Positions 14,451 to 25,814 of a DNA stretch of 63,626 bases are shown here, piece after piece (positions within the stretch are counted from its first letter, which is position 1; each line of letters begins with the position of its first letter). The notes beneath the pieces were generated by a model. That model was not told the origin of the DNA, did not search any database, and saw nothing but the letters and a program-made list of their open reading frames with translations. Source of the DNA: Bacillota bacterium. GTDB lineage: Bacteria; Bacillota; Clostridia; Acetivibrionales; JAMNXU01. Location of the stretch: the NCBI GenBank assembly GCA_023623175.1, contig JAMNXU010000023.1, positions 1 through 63,626 of the forward strand. The letters are read 5' to 3'. The position numbers and the translations under genes were made by a program.

Positions 14451-15146
14451 ATAAAGTCCGGCAAACAGGCGCCACGGGTAAATGTCCGGCGGATTTAGCC
14501 TAAATGTCAAAGGTTCTTTCCTGGTAGGATGAACAAGGGTTATCGAATATGACCAGAGGGCAAGCTGCTGTCCCGGCGACGAAAATTCCGATCCATACTT
14601 CTGATCTCCAAACAGGGGATGGCCGATAGCCGAAAACTGTACCCTTATCTGGTGTGGCCGACCGGTGTGGAGATTGATCCTGACAAGGCTCAGATTGTCC
14701 CTCGCGCCGAGCAGCCTGTATTCGAGCAGGGCTTCCCTGGCTCCTGCGTCTTCAGGCTGTGCCACATGCACAATGTTTGTTTCATTGTCCTTGACGAGAA
14801 AATGTCTCAACATGCCTTCGGGCCTTTCCGGTACGCCATGCACCACTGCCATGTAGGTTTTTTCAAAAGTCCGGTTTCTTATCTGTTCAGACAGCCTCGA
14901 CGCAGCTTTTGACGTTTTCGCAAAAACCATAAGACCTCCCGTCGGTCTGTCGAGCCTGTGGACAAGCCCCAAAAAAACGTTGCCGGGTTTGTTGTACCGC
15001 TCCTTCAGGTAATTTTTGAGCAGCCGCATCATGTCGGGGTCGCCGGTTTCGTCCCCCTGGGAAGCAACATTGAACGGTTTTTCCACCACAAGGAGATGGT
15101 TGTCCTCGTAAATAATCACGATACCGGAATTGTCTCCGTTTTTCAA
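14442..15146 (-). CDS. RluA/RluD family pseudouridine synthase
   Basis: A 234-residue RNA pseudouridine synthase. The catalytic motif HRLDRPTGGLMVFAK contains the invariant Asp, and GRPHQIRVQFSAIGHPLFGD is the second family signature. There is no N-terminal S4 domain. Members modify uridines in 23S rRNA or tRNA, and the exact site cannot be read from sequence. The TTG at 15146 is preferred, with GGAGG 7 nt before it inside the end of the upstream gene. The ATG at 15161 would lie over that site. It is translationally close to the upstream methyltransferase gene. Confidence 0.88.
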   Translation of the reverse strand: MKNGDNSGIVIIYEDNHLLVVEKPFNVASQGDETGDPDMMRLLKNYLKERYNKPGNVFLGLVHRLDRPTGGLMVFAKTSKAASRLSEQIRNRTFEKTYMAVVHGVPERPEGMLRHFLVKDNETNIVHVAQPEDAGAREALLEYRLLGARDNLSLVRINLHTGRPHQIRVQFSAIGHPLFGDQKYGSEFSSPGQQLALWSYSITLVHPTRKEPLTFRLNPPDIYPWRLFAGLYKG

Positions 15147-15148
15147 TG

Positions 15149-16012
15149 CTAAGCCTCCCATCTGCCGTATGTTCCGCAGGGCAAAACCAGCCCCGTGGAT
15201 GAAACCGGGATTCCAACTTCTCCTGAAGATACATGTCCGCCGAATTTCGCCGGTATCGTCATTTTGAGGATGTTTTCGAGAACAATGGGCGAAAAACCGG
15301 TCGTATATGAATTAATCAGGAAAAACAGCGGATATTCGGACATAACGCCGACGCATTCCTCTACAAAATCATAAAGCTGGTCCTCTATTTTCCATACTTC
15401 GCCCTTTGGTCCCCTCCCGTAGGACGGAGGGTCCATTATTACTGCATCGTAGAAATTGCCCCTTCTTTTTTCGCGGCGGACAAATTTTATAACATCGTCG
15501 GTTATAAATCTCACGGGTCTGTCGGCCAAACCCGAAAGTCTAACATTTTCCTTGGCCCATTGCACCATTCCCTTTGCCGCGTCCACGTGGCATACTTCAG
15601 CGCCGGCATAAACGGCCGCAACAGTGGCACCGCCCGTATAGGCAAAAAGATTCAGCACCTTGACAGGTCGTTGGGCTGATTTAATCTTGCTCATCATCCA
15701 TTCCCAGTTGGCAGCCTGTTCGGGAAACAAACCCGTGTGCTTGAACCCTGTAAGGTGTATATAAAAAGATAACGGACCGTAGGACAACGTCCACCGGTCA
15801 GGGAGTTTGCGCCGGAACTCCCAGCTCCCGCCGCCGCTGCTGCTGCGGTGGTAATGGGCGTCGACATTTTTCCATGCGTCGGTTTCCTCTTTAACGGGCC
15901 AGATAATTTGGGGATCAGGCCTTCTTAAAATGTACAGACCCCAACGCTCCAGCCTTTCCCCGTTACCGGTGTCTATAAGTTCATAATCCTTCCATTTGTC
16001 TGCCAAAAGCAT
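15149..16012 (-). CDS. Class I SAM-dependent methyltransferase (RlmI/RlmK-like)
   Basis: A 287-residue methyltransferase of the COG1092 group. The SAM-binding motif I is NLFAYTGGATVAAVYAGAEV, followed by HVDAAKGMVQWAKEN, and the catalytic motif IV is VIMDPPSYGRGPKGEVWKIE. The N-terminal PUA domain of RlmI is missing, as in the shorter Firmicutes and alphaproteobacterial members. A substrate in rRNA is likely but not proven. Its start follows the amidohydrolase stop by 2 nt and its stop precedes the pseudouridine synthase start by 2 nt. The last two genes of the operon could therefore form an RNA modification pair. Confidence 0.85.
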   Translation of the reverse strand: MLLADKWKDYELIDTGNGERLERWGLYILRRPDPQIIWPVKEETDAWKNVDAHYHRSSSGGGSWEFRRKLPDRWTLSYGPLSFYIHLTGFKHTGLFPEQAANWEWMMSKIKSAQRPVKVLNLFAYTGGATVAAVYAGAEVCHVDAAKGMVQWAKENVRLSGLADRPVRFITDDVIKFVRREKRRGNFYDAVIMDPPSYGRGPKGEVWKIEDQLYDFVEECVGVMSEYPLFFLINSYTTGFSPIVLENILKMTIPAKFGGHVSSGEVGIPVSSTGLVLPCGTYGRWEA

Positions 16013-16014
16013 GA

Positions 16015-17649
16015 TTAAAACCTCCCGTCGCCGTAAACGACTCTTCCGTTTACTACCGTCAGTTCGGATTCAATACCGGGAATCTCCTCTTCTTCGCACT
16101 GGAAATAATCCCGCGTAAGCACGGCGAAATCAGCATACATGCCTTCCCGGAGCATTCCCCTTTTGTCTTCGTCAAACGTGGCATACGCTCCCGCAACGGT
16201 ATACATCCTTAAAGCCTGTTCCCTTGTTATTCTCTGCTCAGCGCCCACAACCGCGCCATCCTCGGTTTTCCTCGTAACCATGTTGTACAGCGCCATAAAC
16301 GGGTTGTATGGGTTCTGGGACAGCATGGAATCATGCATTATCATGTGGTCGCTTCCGCCGGCGGCGCTTATTCCCATTTCGACATAATCCCTGTAAGTCA
16401 TGAAACTGTCCATGGTCCTTTTGTTCAGGACCTTGCCGAGCACCACCGCGTCTTTGAAATGCCAAGCGGGCTGGAAGAATATCTGTATGCCCATGTCGCG
16501 GATCTTCTCAAGGGTCGCCTTTTCGGTAAAATCGCAGTGTATGATCGAGAACCTCCTGTCCCTGACGTGATGATCCCGGTCAACCTTTTGATAGGCTTCA
16601 AGCATAAGGTCCACGGCTGCATCTCCTATCGCATGGGCAGTCATCTGCAGGTTCTCCCTGGCAGCTACCCGGGCAACGGCTGCAATTTCATCGGAATTTA
16701 ACCTCACAAGCCCGCGGTATCCCGGTATGTTTATTCCAAAGACGCCTTCCCTGTCCTCGTAAGGGTCTCTCATAAACGAAGTTCCCGTCAGAATTCCGCC
16801 GTCAACCATAACTTTCAGGAATGAAAGCTTTGCCCACTGCTCAGGCGTTTTTACTGTGTCGCGGAGTCTCTTCACCGCCTGCGCCGCTTCCTTATCCGAC
16901 TTCACCAGGCACGTATAGGATAATCTGATATTCAGTTTTCCCTTGCCGTACAGCCGATTGACCGTCTCCACGACGTCCTCCGAAGTCATGCCTTCAACTG
17001 CGGCCGTGATACCGTACCTGTTATATTGGGCAGACATTTTCTCCAGGGCGAGGCAGCGTTCTTCATCAGTGTATTCAGCCACGGGTTCAAACCTGCGGAT
17101 TTGATACCCGGGATCCAGGATAAGGCCCGTTGGTTTTCCCGAGCTGTCGCGGATAATGCTGTCATCAGAAATCCCAAGGATTTTGAGCGCACAGCTGTTT
17201 GCCTGCCCCGCGAAAGCGCCGTCGGCAAAAACGGGATTGTCAGGCGCGGCCGCATCCAGTTCGGCAAGGGTGGGAAAACGGTGTTCCTCGAGTCTCGTGG
17301 GATAAATATTTCTCAGGTAAATCCACCGGCCGGGGGCAAGCCTGCCAGCCCTTTCCCTGACGCCTTCCAGCAGCTCTTTAACTGACCGGGGCATAAAAAT
17401 CGGGGCTCTCAGTTCACTGAGCCCTGCCCGCAGGATATGGCAATGGGTGTCGGTCATTCCCGGAATAACTGCCCGGCCTTTTAAATCTACTTTTCTGGTT
17501 TTTTCACTCACAAACCGCATTGCATCAGCGGTCTTCCCGACGTATACCAGTTTTCCGTCCTTCGCGGCCAGTGCTTCTGCAACGGTATTTTTTTCATCCA
17601 TGGTATAAATTTTGCCGTTAAAAAATACAATGTCTGCCTGAATACTCAT
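16015..17649 (-). CDS. YtcJ-like metal-dependent amidohydrolase
   Basis: A 544-residue amidohydrolase of the YtcJ group (COG1574). Visible are the N-terminal composite strand ADIVFFNGKIYTMDEKN, GMTDTHCHIL (HxH metal site), a central KVMVDGGILTGTSF (Lys metal bridge), ITAHAIGDAAVDL, IIHCDFT and GGSDHMI, all on the expected strands of the barrel. Members hydrolyse amide or ester bonds of largely unknown substrates. I chose ATG at 17649 with GGGAGAAGATAAA before it. A frame to 17691 adds residues without homology. It heads a three-gene operon with a methyltransferase and an RluA protein, though no functional link is evident. Confidence 0.85.
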   Translation of the reverse strand: MSIQADIVFFNGKIYTMDEKNTVAEALAAKDGKLVYVGKTADAMRFVSEKTRKVDLKGRAVIPGMTDTHCHILRAGLSELRAPIFMPRSVKELLEGVRERAGRLAPGRWIYLRNIYPTRLEEHRFPTLAELDAAAPDNPVFADGAFAGQANSCALKILGISDDSIIRDSSGKPTGLILDPGYQIRRFEPVAEYTDEERCLALEKMSAQYNRYGITAAVEGMTSEDVVETVNRLYGKGKLNIRLSYTCLVKSDKEAAQAVKRLRDTVKTPEQWAKLSFLKVMVDGGILTGTSFMRDPYEDREGVFGINIPGYRGLVRLNSDEIAAVARVAARENLQMTAHAIGDAAVDLMLEAYQKVDRDHHVRDRRFSIIHCDFTEKATLEKIRDMGIQIFFQPAWHFKDAVVLGKVLNKRTMDSFMTYRDYVEMGISAAGGSDHMIMHDSMLSQNPYNPFMALYNMVTRKTEDGAVVGAEQRITREQALRMYTVAGAYATFDEDKRGMLREGMYADFAVLTRDYFQCEEEEIPGIESELTVVNGRVVYGDGRF

Positions 17650-17834
17650 TTTATCTTCTCCCATGATTATTTTTCCGAAAAAGAACTCCAAAATAAGCTG
17701 TAATAAACTGCAAATAAATTATATTAAAGTCGTCTGCCGCAAGTCAACAAACGGCCTTTTCACAAAAAACCAATGTATAAATTCCCTTAATTAAAACTAT
17801 CAGATTGCAAAAAATAAAGCCTGGAGGTGGTCAA

Positions 17835-18506
17835 ATGAAAACCGGAGTTTTGAAAATTGCTGCATTTCTTTGCGCCTGCATTTTTCTTCTCATGACGGCA
17901 GGCTGCGCAATGCCCGACAGGACAGGCAGGCAGCCGGATACGGACATCAAGGGGAACCGAATGGGCGGTACTGAAAATGAAGGCATCGGCACCAGGCTGT
18001 TTGACAAGGGTAACATGACCCCGGGTACATCGCCGGGTAATGACCTTTTGCCTAATGCAACGCCGGGCAATGACCGGTTAGGCGACGGGCTCAACGACGG
18101 GCTTAACAATGACAACAACATTGGCGCTACCGGTAACAATGATGCCAGGACACGCGCGGACAATATAAGGAACATGCTGGAACGTAACGGCGATATTAAG
18201 GATGTAAATGTTGTAACATCGGGTGACGACGTAATAATCGGTTTTGTTCCCGTACGGGCCAGGACACGCAGCAGTATTGAAAAACTGAAGAAAGACATCG
18301 CAAAAAGGGTCAGACAGCTGGACCCGAAGGCAAAGAACATCTATATCAGCGAAAAGGCAGAACACTCCAGCGAAATAGGAAGACTCTACAACAGGATGGT
18401 TCCCGATAACGCCGGTAACGCCGGCAGCCGCCTTGGTGAAGCCGGAAACCGCCTTGACACCGAAATAAAAAGGTTGATTGAGCAAATACCTTTTGTTTCG
18501 AAGTAA
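17835..18506 (+). CDS. YhcN/YlaJ family sporulation lipoprotein
   Basis: A 223-residue lipoprotein. The signal peptide ends in the lipobox LMTAGC with Cys24. A low-complexity Asn/Gly/Pro region follows, with a repeated TPGTSPGNDLL / ATPGNDRLGDG pattern. The C-terminal half has the YhcN fold with SGDDVIIGFVPVRAR and a segment that resembles anchor domains of spore membrane proteins. YhcN-type proteins are found in the forespore inner membrane of Bacillus and Clostridia. The ATG at 17835 follows GGAGGTGG. A plausible late-sporulation promoter upstream could not be placed with confidence. Confidence 0.8.
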   Translation: MKTGVLKIAAFLCACIFLLMTAGCAMPDRTGRQPDTDIKGNRMGGTENEGIGTRLFDKGNMTPGTSPGNDLLPNATPGNDRLGDGLNDGLNNDNNIGATGNNDARTRADNIRNMLERNGDIKDVNVVTSGDDVIIGFVPVRARTRSSIEKLKKDIAKRVRQLDPKAKNIYISEKAEHSSEIGRLYNRMVPDNAGNAGSRLGEAGNRLDTEIKRLIEQIPFVSK

Positions 18507-18515
18507 CTTACGATC

Positions 18516-18539
18516 GGGGCGTTCTCCCCTGGACGCCCC
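18516..18539 (+). terminator. Weak terminator after the YhcN gene
   Basis: GGGGCGT (18516-18522) pairs with ACGCCCC (18533-18539). There is no T-run, so termination may be inefficient. Confidence 0.4.
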
Positions 18540-18562
18540 CACCTCCGTTCTGATTATGTTGA

Positions 18563-21679
<3,117 letters not shown>

Positions 21680-21828
21680 TACGAAATAATTGCAGAAGGC
21701 TGGTAATAAATAAGAAGACTGTTAATAAATAATAGCAAAGAATGATACAAATAATTACGAAAGAATCAGTAAATTAATAATAGTAGTAACACAAGAATTA
21801 ATCAAAACAGCAGAAAGATAATCTGATT

Positions 21829-21863
21829 AAAAGGAACGGGGTGTATTTTACCCGGTTCCTTTT
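21829..21863 (-). terminator. Terminator for the glnQ-type operon, shared with lacZ
   Basis: AAAAGGAAC-GGG and CCC-GGTTCCTTTT pair with one unpaired base. The run of T follows on the plus strand. On the minus strand the hairpin ends a long A-rich 3' region. Confidence 0.65.
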
Positions 21864-22030
21864 AGGTTTCTTTTAAGGTTTCTTTTTAGGTTTCTTTTTT
21901 GGGTTTCTTATTAAGTTCCTGCTAAAGTTTCTTTTAGGTCTCAGGTTTCTTTCAGGTTTATCTTATGTTTAAGGTTTCTTCCAGGTTTCAGGTTCCTTTT
22001 GAGTCCCTTTTGTTCCTTTCAAGGTTGTTT
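21862..22030. repeat. Degenerate tandem repeat, about 12-bp unit AGGTTTCTTTTT
   Basis: Copies of GGTTTC start at 21865, 21877, 21889 and 21902, i.e. every 12-13 nt, and decay to the right (AAGTTCCT, AAGTTTC, CAGGTTTC). On the minus strand this is an A-rich 3' region between the ABC ATPase stop and its terminator hairpin. Confidence 0.75.
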
Positions 22031-22037
22031 AAGATTA

Positions 22038-22802
22038 CTAAATCTCATTGAAACCCCTCAGGAACGCCTTGGTTTTTTCGTGGGTCGGGTTCGTGAGGAC
22101 TTCCCTGGCATTCCCCTCTTCGAGGATTTCGCCGTCGTGCATGAATATTGCCCTGTCGGCCACATCCCTCGCAAAATTCATTTCATGGGTCACGACCATC
22201 ATGGTCATGTGTTCAGCCGCCAGGAGCCTGATTACTTTCAAAACCTCAATGGTCAGCTGCGGATCCAGCGCCGATGTCGGTTCATCAAACAGGAGTATAT
22301 CCGGTTTCATCGCGAGAGCCCGCGCTATGGCCACCCTCTGGCATTGTCCACCGGACAGCTGGTATGGATATGCGTCAGCCTTGTCGCTCATACCCATTTT
22401 TTCGAGCAGCTCCATTGCAGCTTTTTCCGCCTGTTCCCTCGGCATCTTTGCAACCCTCATCGGCGCTTCCGTTATATTTCTTAAAACCGAAAAGTGCGGA
22501 AACAGGTTAAAACTTTGAAAAACCATGCCGAGTTTGAGCCGGATGCTCCTCAATGTGTTGCCGGGCGCGTAAACAACTTTTCCCGACTGATCGGTATAAC
22601 ACATGGTCTCGCCGGCCACGGTCACATTGCCGCTGTCCACCTTTTCCAGCAGGTTCAGGCATCGAAGCAGCGTGCTTTTCCCCGAACCGGACGGACCTAT
22701 CACCGCAAGAACCTCGCCTTTATTCAGCTCGAAAGATACATTCTTTAACACGGGCTTGCCGTCAAAACCCTTATAAAGGTGTTCAACCTTCAACATCTGC
22801 AT
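22038..22802 (-). CDS. Polar amino acid ABC transporter, ATP-binding protein
   Basis: A 254-residue ABC ATPase of the GlnQ/HisP type that powers amino acid uptake. Walker A is GPSGSGKST, the Q-loop VFQSFNLFPH, the signature LSGGQCQRVAIARAL, and Walker B ILLFDEPTSALDP with the downstream His switch VTHEM. ATG at 22802 has GGGAGA at 8 nt. ATG at 22817 is a possible alternative. It follows the permease gene by a few bases on the same strand. Substrate is likely a polar amino acid or cystine, not resolvable here. Confidence 0.93.
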   Translation of the reverse strand: MQMLKVEHLYKGFDGKPVLKNVSFELNKGEVLAVIGPSGSGKSTLLRCLNLLEKVDSGNVTVAGETMCYTDQSGKVVYAPGNTLRSIRLKLGMVFQSFNLFPHFSVLRNITEAPMRVAKMPREQAEKAAMELLEKMGMSDKADAYPYQLSGGQCQRVAIARALAMKPDILLFDEPTSALDPQLTIEVLKVIRLLAAEHMTMMVVTHEMNFARDVADRAIFMHDGEILEEGNAREVLTNPTHEKTKAFLRGFNEI

Positions 22803-22821
22803 CTTGTTCTCTCCCATCGTT

Positions 22822-23496
22822 CTACCTGTAATAATCCAGCTTTTTCTCCGCCATTTCAAAAACTTTCGTAACTACCCAGTTCATAACAAGATAAAACAAT
22901 CCTGCAACAAATATCGGCGTTACTGCCAGAGTTCTGGCGGCTTCATTCTTGGCAACCCTGAAGAGCTCGCTGACACCGATGGTATGAACGAGCGCGGTGT
23001 CTTTTACAAGGGTTATCACTTCGTTGCTTGTGGCCGGAAGTATTCTTTTAATCACCTGGGGAAGCACTATCCTGAAAAAAGTCTGGACCCTTGTAAAACC
23101 GAGCACCCAGGCAGCCTCATACTGCCCCAGCGAAATGGACTCGATTCCCCCCCTGTAAATTTCAGCAAAATAAGCCGCGTAATTGAGGGAAAAAGCCAAA
23201 ATTGCCGCAACAAACCGGTCATAGCTGAAATTCAGCCATTTCGGCAGTATGTAATAAGGACCGTAATAGATAAATACCAGCTGCAGCAGAAGAGGCGTCC
23301 CTCTCATTATCAGTATATACAGCTTTATCGGCTCCCTCAGCCACCAGTGCTTCGACATTCTTCCGAGGGCCACAATCAGTCCCAGCGGCAGTGAAAAAAG
23401 CAGAGTGAGGAAAAAAACCTTCAAAGTGGTCACGGAGCCTTCCGCGAGATATCTCAAAAGCTTTGTGGTACTTTCCCAATCAGTAAAATTAATCAT
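22822..23496 (-). CDS. Polar amino acid ABC transporter, permease
   Basis: A 224-residue HisM/GlnP-type permease with five membrane segments. The EAA loop AAWVLGFTRVQTFFRIVLPQ, which contacts the ATPase, is intact. The ATG at 23496 follows AAAGGGGATCGGA. It lies between the substrate-binding protein gene upstream (with an intercistronic stem-loop) and the ATPase gene downstream. A single permease gene suggests that it works as a homodimer. Confidence 0.92.
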   Translation of the reverse strand: MINFTDWESTTKLLRYLAEGSVTTLKVFFLTLLFSLPLGLIVALGRMSKHWWLREPIKLYILIMRGTPLLLQLVFIYYGPYYILPKWLNFSYDRFVAAILAFSLNYAAYFAEIYRGGIESISLGQYEAAWVLGFTRVQTFFRIVLPQVIKRILPATSNEVITLVKDTALVHTIGVSELFRVAKNEAARTLAVTPIFVAGLFYLVMNWVVTKVFEMAEKKLDYYR

Positions 23497-23606
23497 TCCG
23501 ATCCCCTTTAAAATTATCAAAATTAAAACAGTAAGCTTTTATGATTGTAATTCATTTTATGAATCGCATCTCTTCCAGAAAAAAGCATTCAAACAAATAA
23601 ACAGTA

Positions 23607-23636
23607 AAAGCCGGCACTCAGCGGTACCAGCTTTTA
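23607..23636 (-). other. Intercistronic stem-loop between binding protein and permease genes
   Basis: On the minus strand AAAAGCTGG, a 12-nt loop and CCGGCTTTT form nine pairs (one G-U). A T-rich stretch, ACTGTTTATTTG, follows. Such partial terminators commonly let the binding protein be made in excess over the membrane part. Confidence 0.6.
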
Positions 23637-23687
23637 ACCGAAATCCTGTTACTAAACATAATAACACAAATATTACAACTTGGGAAT

Positions 23688-24491
23688 TTATTTTCCGATT
23701 GTAGTCAAATCTTCATCGAACCACTTAATGGAAATCTGCTCGAGAGTTCCGTCTTCAGCCATTTCTTCGAGGGTCTGCTGGATTTTCTCCATCAGCGCCT
23801 TGTCCTTCTTGCGAAAACCGATGCCATATTCCTCGTGAGCCAGTTCCTGGTCCAATACCCTGTAGCCCTTGCCTTTCTGGGCTATATTGTAATTTGCGAC
23901 AACCTCGTCCATCAATACAGCGTCAACGCCGCCGACCTCAAGATCCATGAGCGCATTCATGTTGTCGTCAAATTCGAAAACTTCCACGCTGTCCCTGAAG
24001 TCCTCCGCGCTGTTCAGTGCGTCGGCTGCGCTGGATTCTGCCTGAAGGCCGATTTTCTTTCCTTTCAGGTCATCAATGGTTTGATATTCCGAATCAGCCA
24101 GGACTACGAGAACCTGGCGGTTGTTCATGTACGGCTCTGTAAACAGCACTTCTTTCTTTCTTTCTTCATTTATGGTAAAGCCGTTCCAAATGCAATCTAT
24201 ATTTCCGGAGTTGAGCTCGTGCATCTTGTTGTCCCAGTTAATGGGCTGCAGCTTGAGCTCAATTCCAAGACGGCTGCACACTTCTTTCGCCACATCAACG
24301 TCAAAACCTACAATTTCTCCGTCTTCCCTGAATCCCATTGGCGGGAAGCTGTCATCGAGACCCATTACCAGTTCGCCCTTCTCCTGGATCTTCTCCCAGG
24401 AATCGTCGATGTCCTTTTCTCCTTTGCATCCGGTAAGAACCAGGCTTGCCACCATTAGAACAGCAATTGCAAAAATAAAATACTTCTTCAA
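23688..24491 (-). CDS. Polar amino acid ABC transporter, substrate-binding lipoprotein
   Basis: A 267-residue extracellular solute-binding protein of family 3. The lipobox is LVLTGC with Cys22, so it is tethered outside the membrane. The binding domain starts KGELVMGLDDSFPPMGF and contains EIVGFDVDVAKEV, PINWDNKMHELNSGNIDCIW and the hinge GKKIGLQAESSAADAL. The start is TTG, 8 nt after GGGGGG, with an ATG-TAA pair in between. First gene of a three-gene amino acid uptake operon whose leader of about 110 nt carries inverted repeats. Confidence 0.92.
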   Translation of the reverse strand: MKKYFIFAIAVLMVASLVLTGCKGEKDIDDSWEKIQEKGELVMGLDDSFPPMGFREDGEIVGFDVDVAKEVCSRLGIELKLQPINWDNKMHELNSGNIDCIWNGFTINEERKKEVLFTEPYMNNRQVLVVLADSEYQTIDDLKGKKIGLQAESSAADALNSAEDFRDSVEVFEFDDNMNALMDLEVGGVDAVLMDEVVANYNIAQKGKGYRVLDQELAHEEYGIGFRKKDKALMEKIQQTLEEMAEDGTLEQISIKWFDEDLTTIGK

Positions 24492-24504
24492 TTACATTAC
24501 CCCC

Positions 24505-24590
24505 CAGTACATTGTCAAAATATTATCACAAATGAACTCAATGCTTGTTCAATCCGCAACGAAATAACATTCCGAGCATTGAACAGTCAT
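24505..24590 (-). promoter_or_regulatory. Leader inverted repeats of the amino acid ABC operon
   Basis: TGTTCAAT near 24546 is inverted as ATTGAACA near 24579, and a related AATGCTTG and AGCATTGA pair overlaps them. These sequences lie between the promoter and the first gene and could be an operator or a structured leader. Confidence 0.4.
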
Positions 24591-24604
24591 TAGATACATT
24601 TGAT

Positions 24605-24633
24605 ATTATACTTCATAACTTTATCAAAGTAAA
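24605..24633 (-). promoter_or_regulatory. Promoter of the amino acid ABC operon
   Basis: On the minus strand TTTACT (24628-24633), a 17-nt spacer and a perfect TATAAT (24605-24610). Confidence 0.6.
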
Positions 24634-24711
24634 GTGTTAAATCAAATTTTTATTTATTTCCCCGTACCGATAAAGTCCTCTTTTTGAGATCAGCCCCATA
24701 TAAATAATACA

Positions 24712-24815
24712 GGCGGTTATTCATACCATACCGGCGATTATTCAGCCACACGGGCGGTTATTCAGCCACACGGGCGATTGTTCAAGTCATACCGGCGATA
24801 ATACAACCTAAAAAA
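24712..24815. repeat. Five tandem copies of a 20-21 bp unit (GGCGATTATTCAGCCACACG)
   Basis: GGCGG/GGCGA blocks start at 24712, 24733, 24753, 24773 and 24794. Between them TTATTCA recurs in the first copies, then TTGTTCA and TAATACA. The period is two turns of the DNA helix. It lies upstream of the metallophosphoesterase gene. Confidence 0.85.
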
Positions 24816-24866
24816 GCCCGTACCCGTTGGCAATCGCCTTGCCGGGGAGAGGAGGCCTTTCCGTCA

Positions 24867-25814
24867 ATGAACATTTTCACAAGGCTCTCGGGAGTATACA
24901 GGAAATCAATAAGCATTCCCTTCGACGACAGTTCAAGAATAGTTTTCTTCAGCGACGTGCATCGCGGCGACAACAGTCCCGCCGACAACTTCGCAGCAAA
25001 CAAGGAAATATATAAAGCCGCATTAAATTACTATTACAACAACGGATTTACATACATAGAAATAGGCGACGGCGATGAACTCTGGGAAAATGACAGGTTT
25101 TCAGTCATTTTAAGAGCTCATACTGATGTTTTTAACCTGCTTAACAGGTTCTGCAATTCCGGCAGGCTGTACATGATCTGGGGAAACCATGACATGGTCA
25201 AAAAATACAAAAACTTCGCTTCCAGGTATTTCTCCAAATGCGCCGGCAGCAGAGCAACGGGCAACAATCTTTTTGCAGGACTTCAGGTACATGAAGGTAT
25301 TCTTCTAAATTACAGGAAAACAAAAAACAAAATACTCGTCGTTCACGGCCACCAGGGCGACCTGTTCAATGACCGCCTGTGGTTTATTGGGCGTTTTCTT
25401 TCAAGATACATTTGGAGGCACTTAGAAATTTTAAAGGCCAAAAACCCCGTAAGCCCTGCTTCCAGCGAGGAGAGAGCCATTATCGTGGAAAACGCGCTGA
25501 AAAGATGGGTGCGCCTCCATAAAACACCGATAATAGCCGGCCACACTCACAAGGTTGCTTTCCCGTGGCCCGGGGAAACGCCCTATTTCAATGACGGATG
25601 CTGTGTATATAAAGGTTATATAACGGGCATTGAAATAACGGATGGTTCAATTTCGCTGGTTCGATGGACCGCGGAACCGGAGGGCCGGGGTATCTCCCCG
25701 GCGGGCAGAACAGCGTCCTCCGGCAGGCCGCGGGCCTACAGGCACGTTATTGCCGGTCCGGAAAAAATCCGCGATTATTTCTACCACGCTGTTGAACAGC
25801 ATTTTACGGGATAA
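24867..25814 (+). CDS. Calcineurin-like metallophosphoesterase
   Basis: A 315-residue phosphoesterase with the five canonical motifs: FSDVHRGD, IGDGDEL, WGNHD, VVHGHQGD and AGHTH. They bind two metal ions and resemble the LpxH-type arrangement, although Gram-positive homologues must act on another phosphate ester. There is no signal peptide or membrane span. GGAGG lies 11 nt before the ATG. A GC-rich, Arg/Gly/Pro-rich insertion (about residues 270-290) precedes the C-terminus. Its 3' end overlaps the convergent beta-helix gene by 11 nt. An unusual 20-21 bp repeat array lies just upstream. Confidence 0.8.
   Translation: MNIFTRLSGVYRKSISIPFDDSSRIVFFSDVHRGDNSPADNFAANKEIYKAALNYYYNNGFTYIEIGDGDELWENDRFSVILRAHTDVFNLLNRFCNSGRLYMIWGNHDMVKKYKNFASRYFSKCAGSRATGNNLFAGLQVHEGILLNYRKTKNKILVVHGHQGDLFNDRLWFIGRFLSRYIWRHLEILKAKNPVSPASSEERAIIVENALKRWVRLHKTPIIAGHTHKVAFPWPGETPYFNDGCCVYKGYITGIEITDGSISLVRWTAEPEGRGISPAGRTASSGRPRAYRHVIAGPEKIRDYFYHAVEQHFTG

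Noticed and set aside
22804..23394. A 196-codon plus-strand frame
   Set aside because: It is antisense to the ABC permease gene, which has clear membrane segments and an EAA loop.
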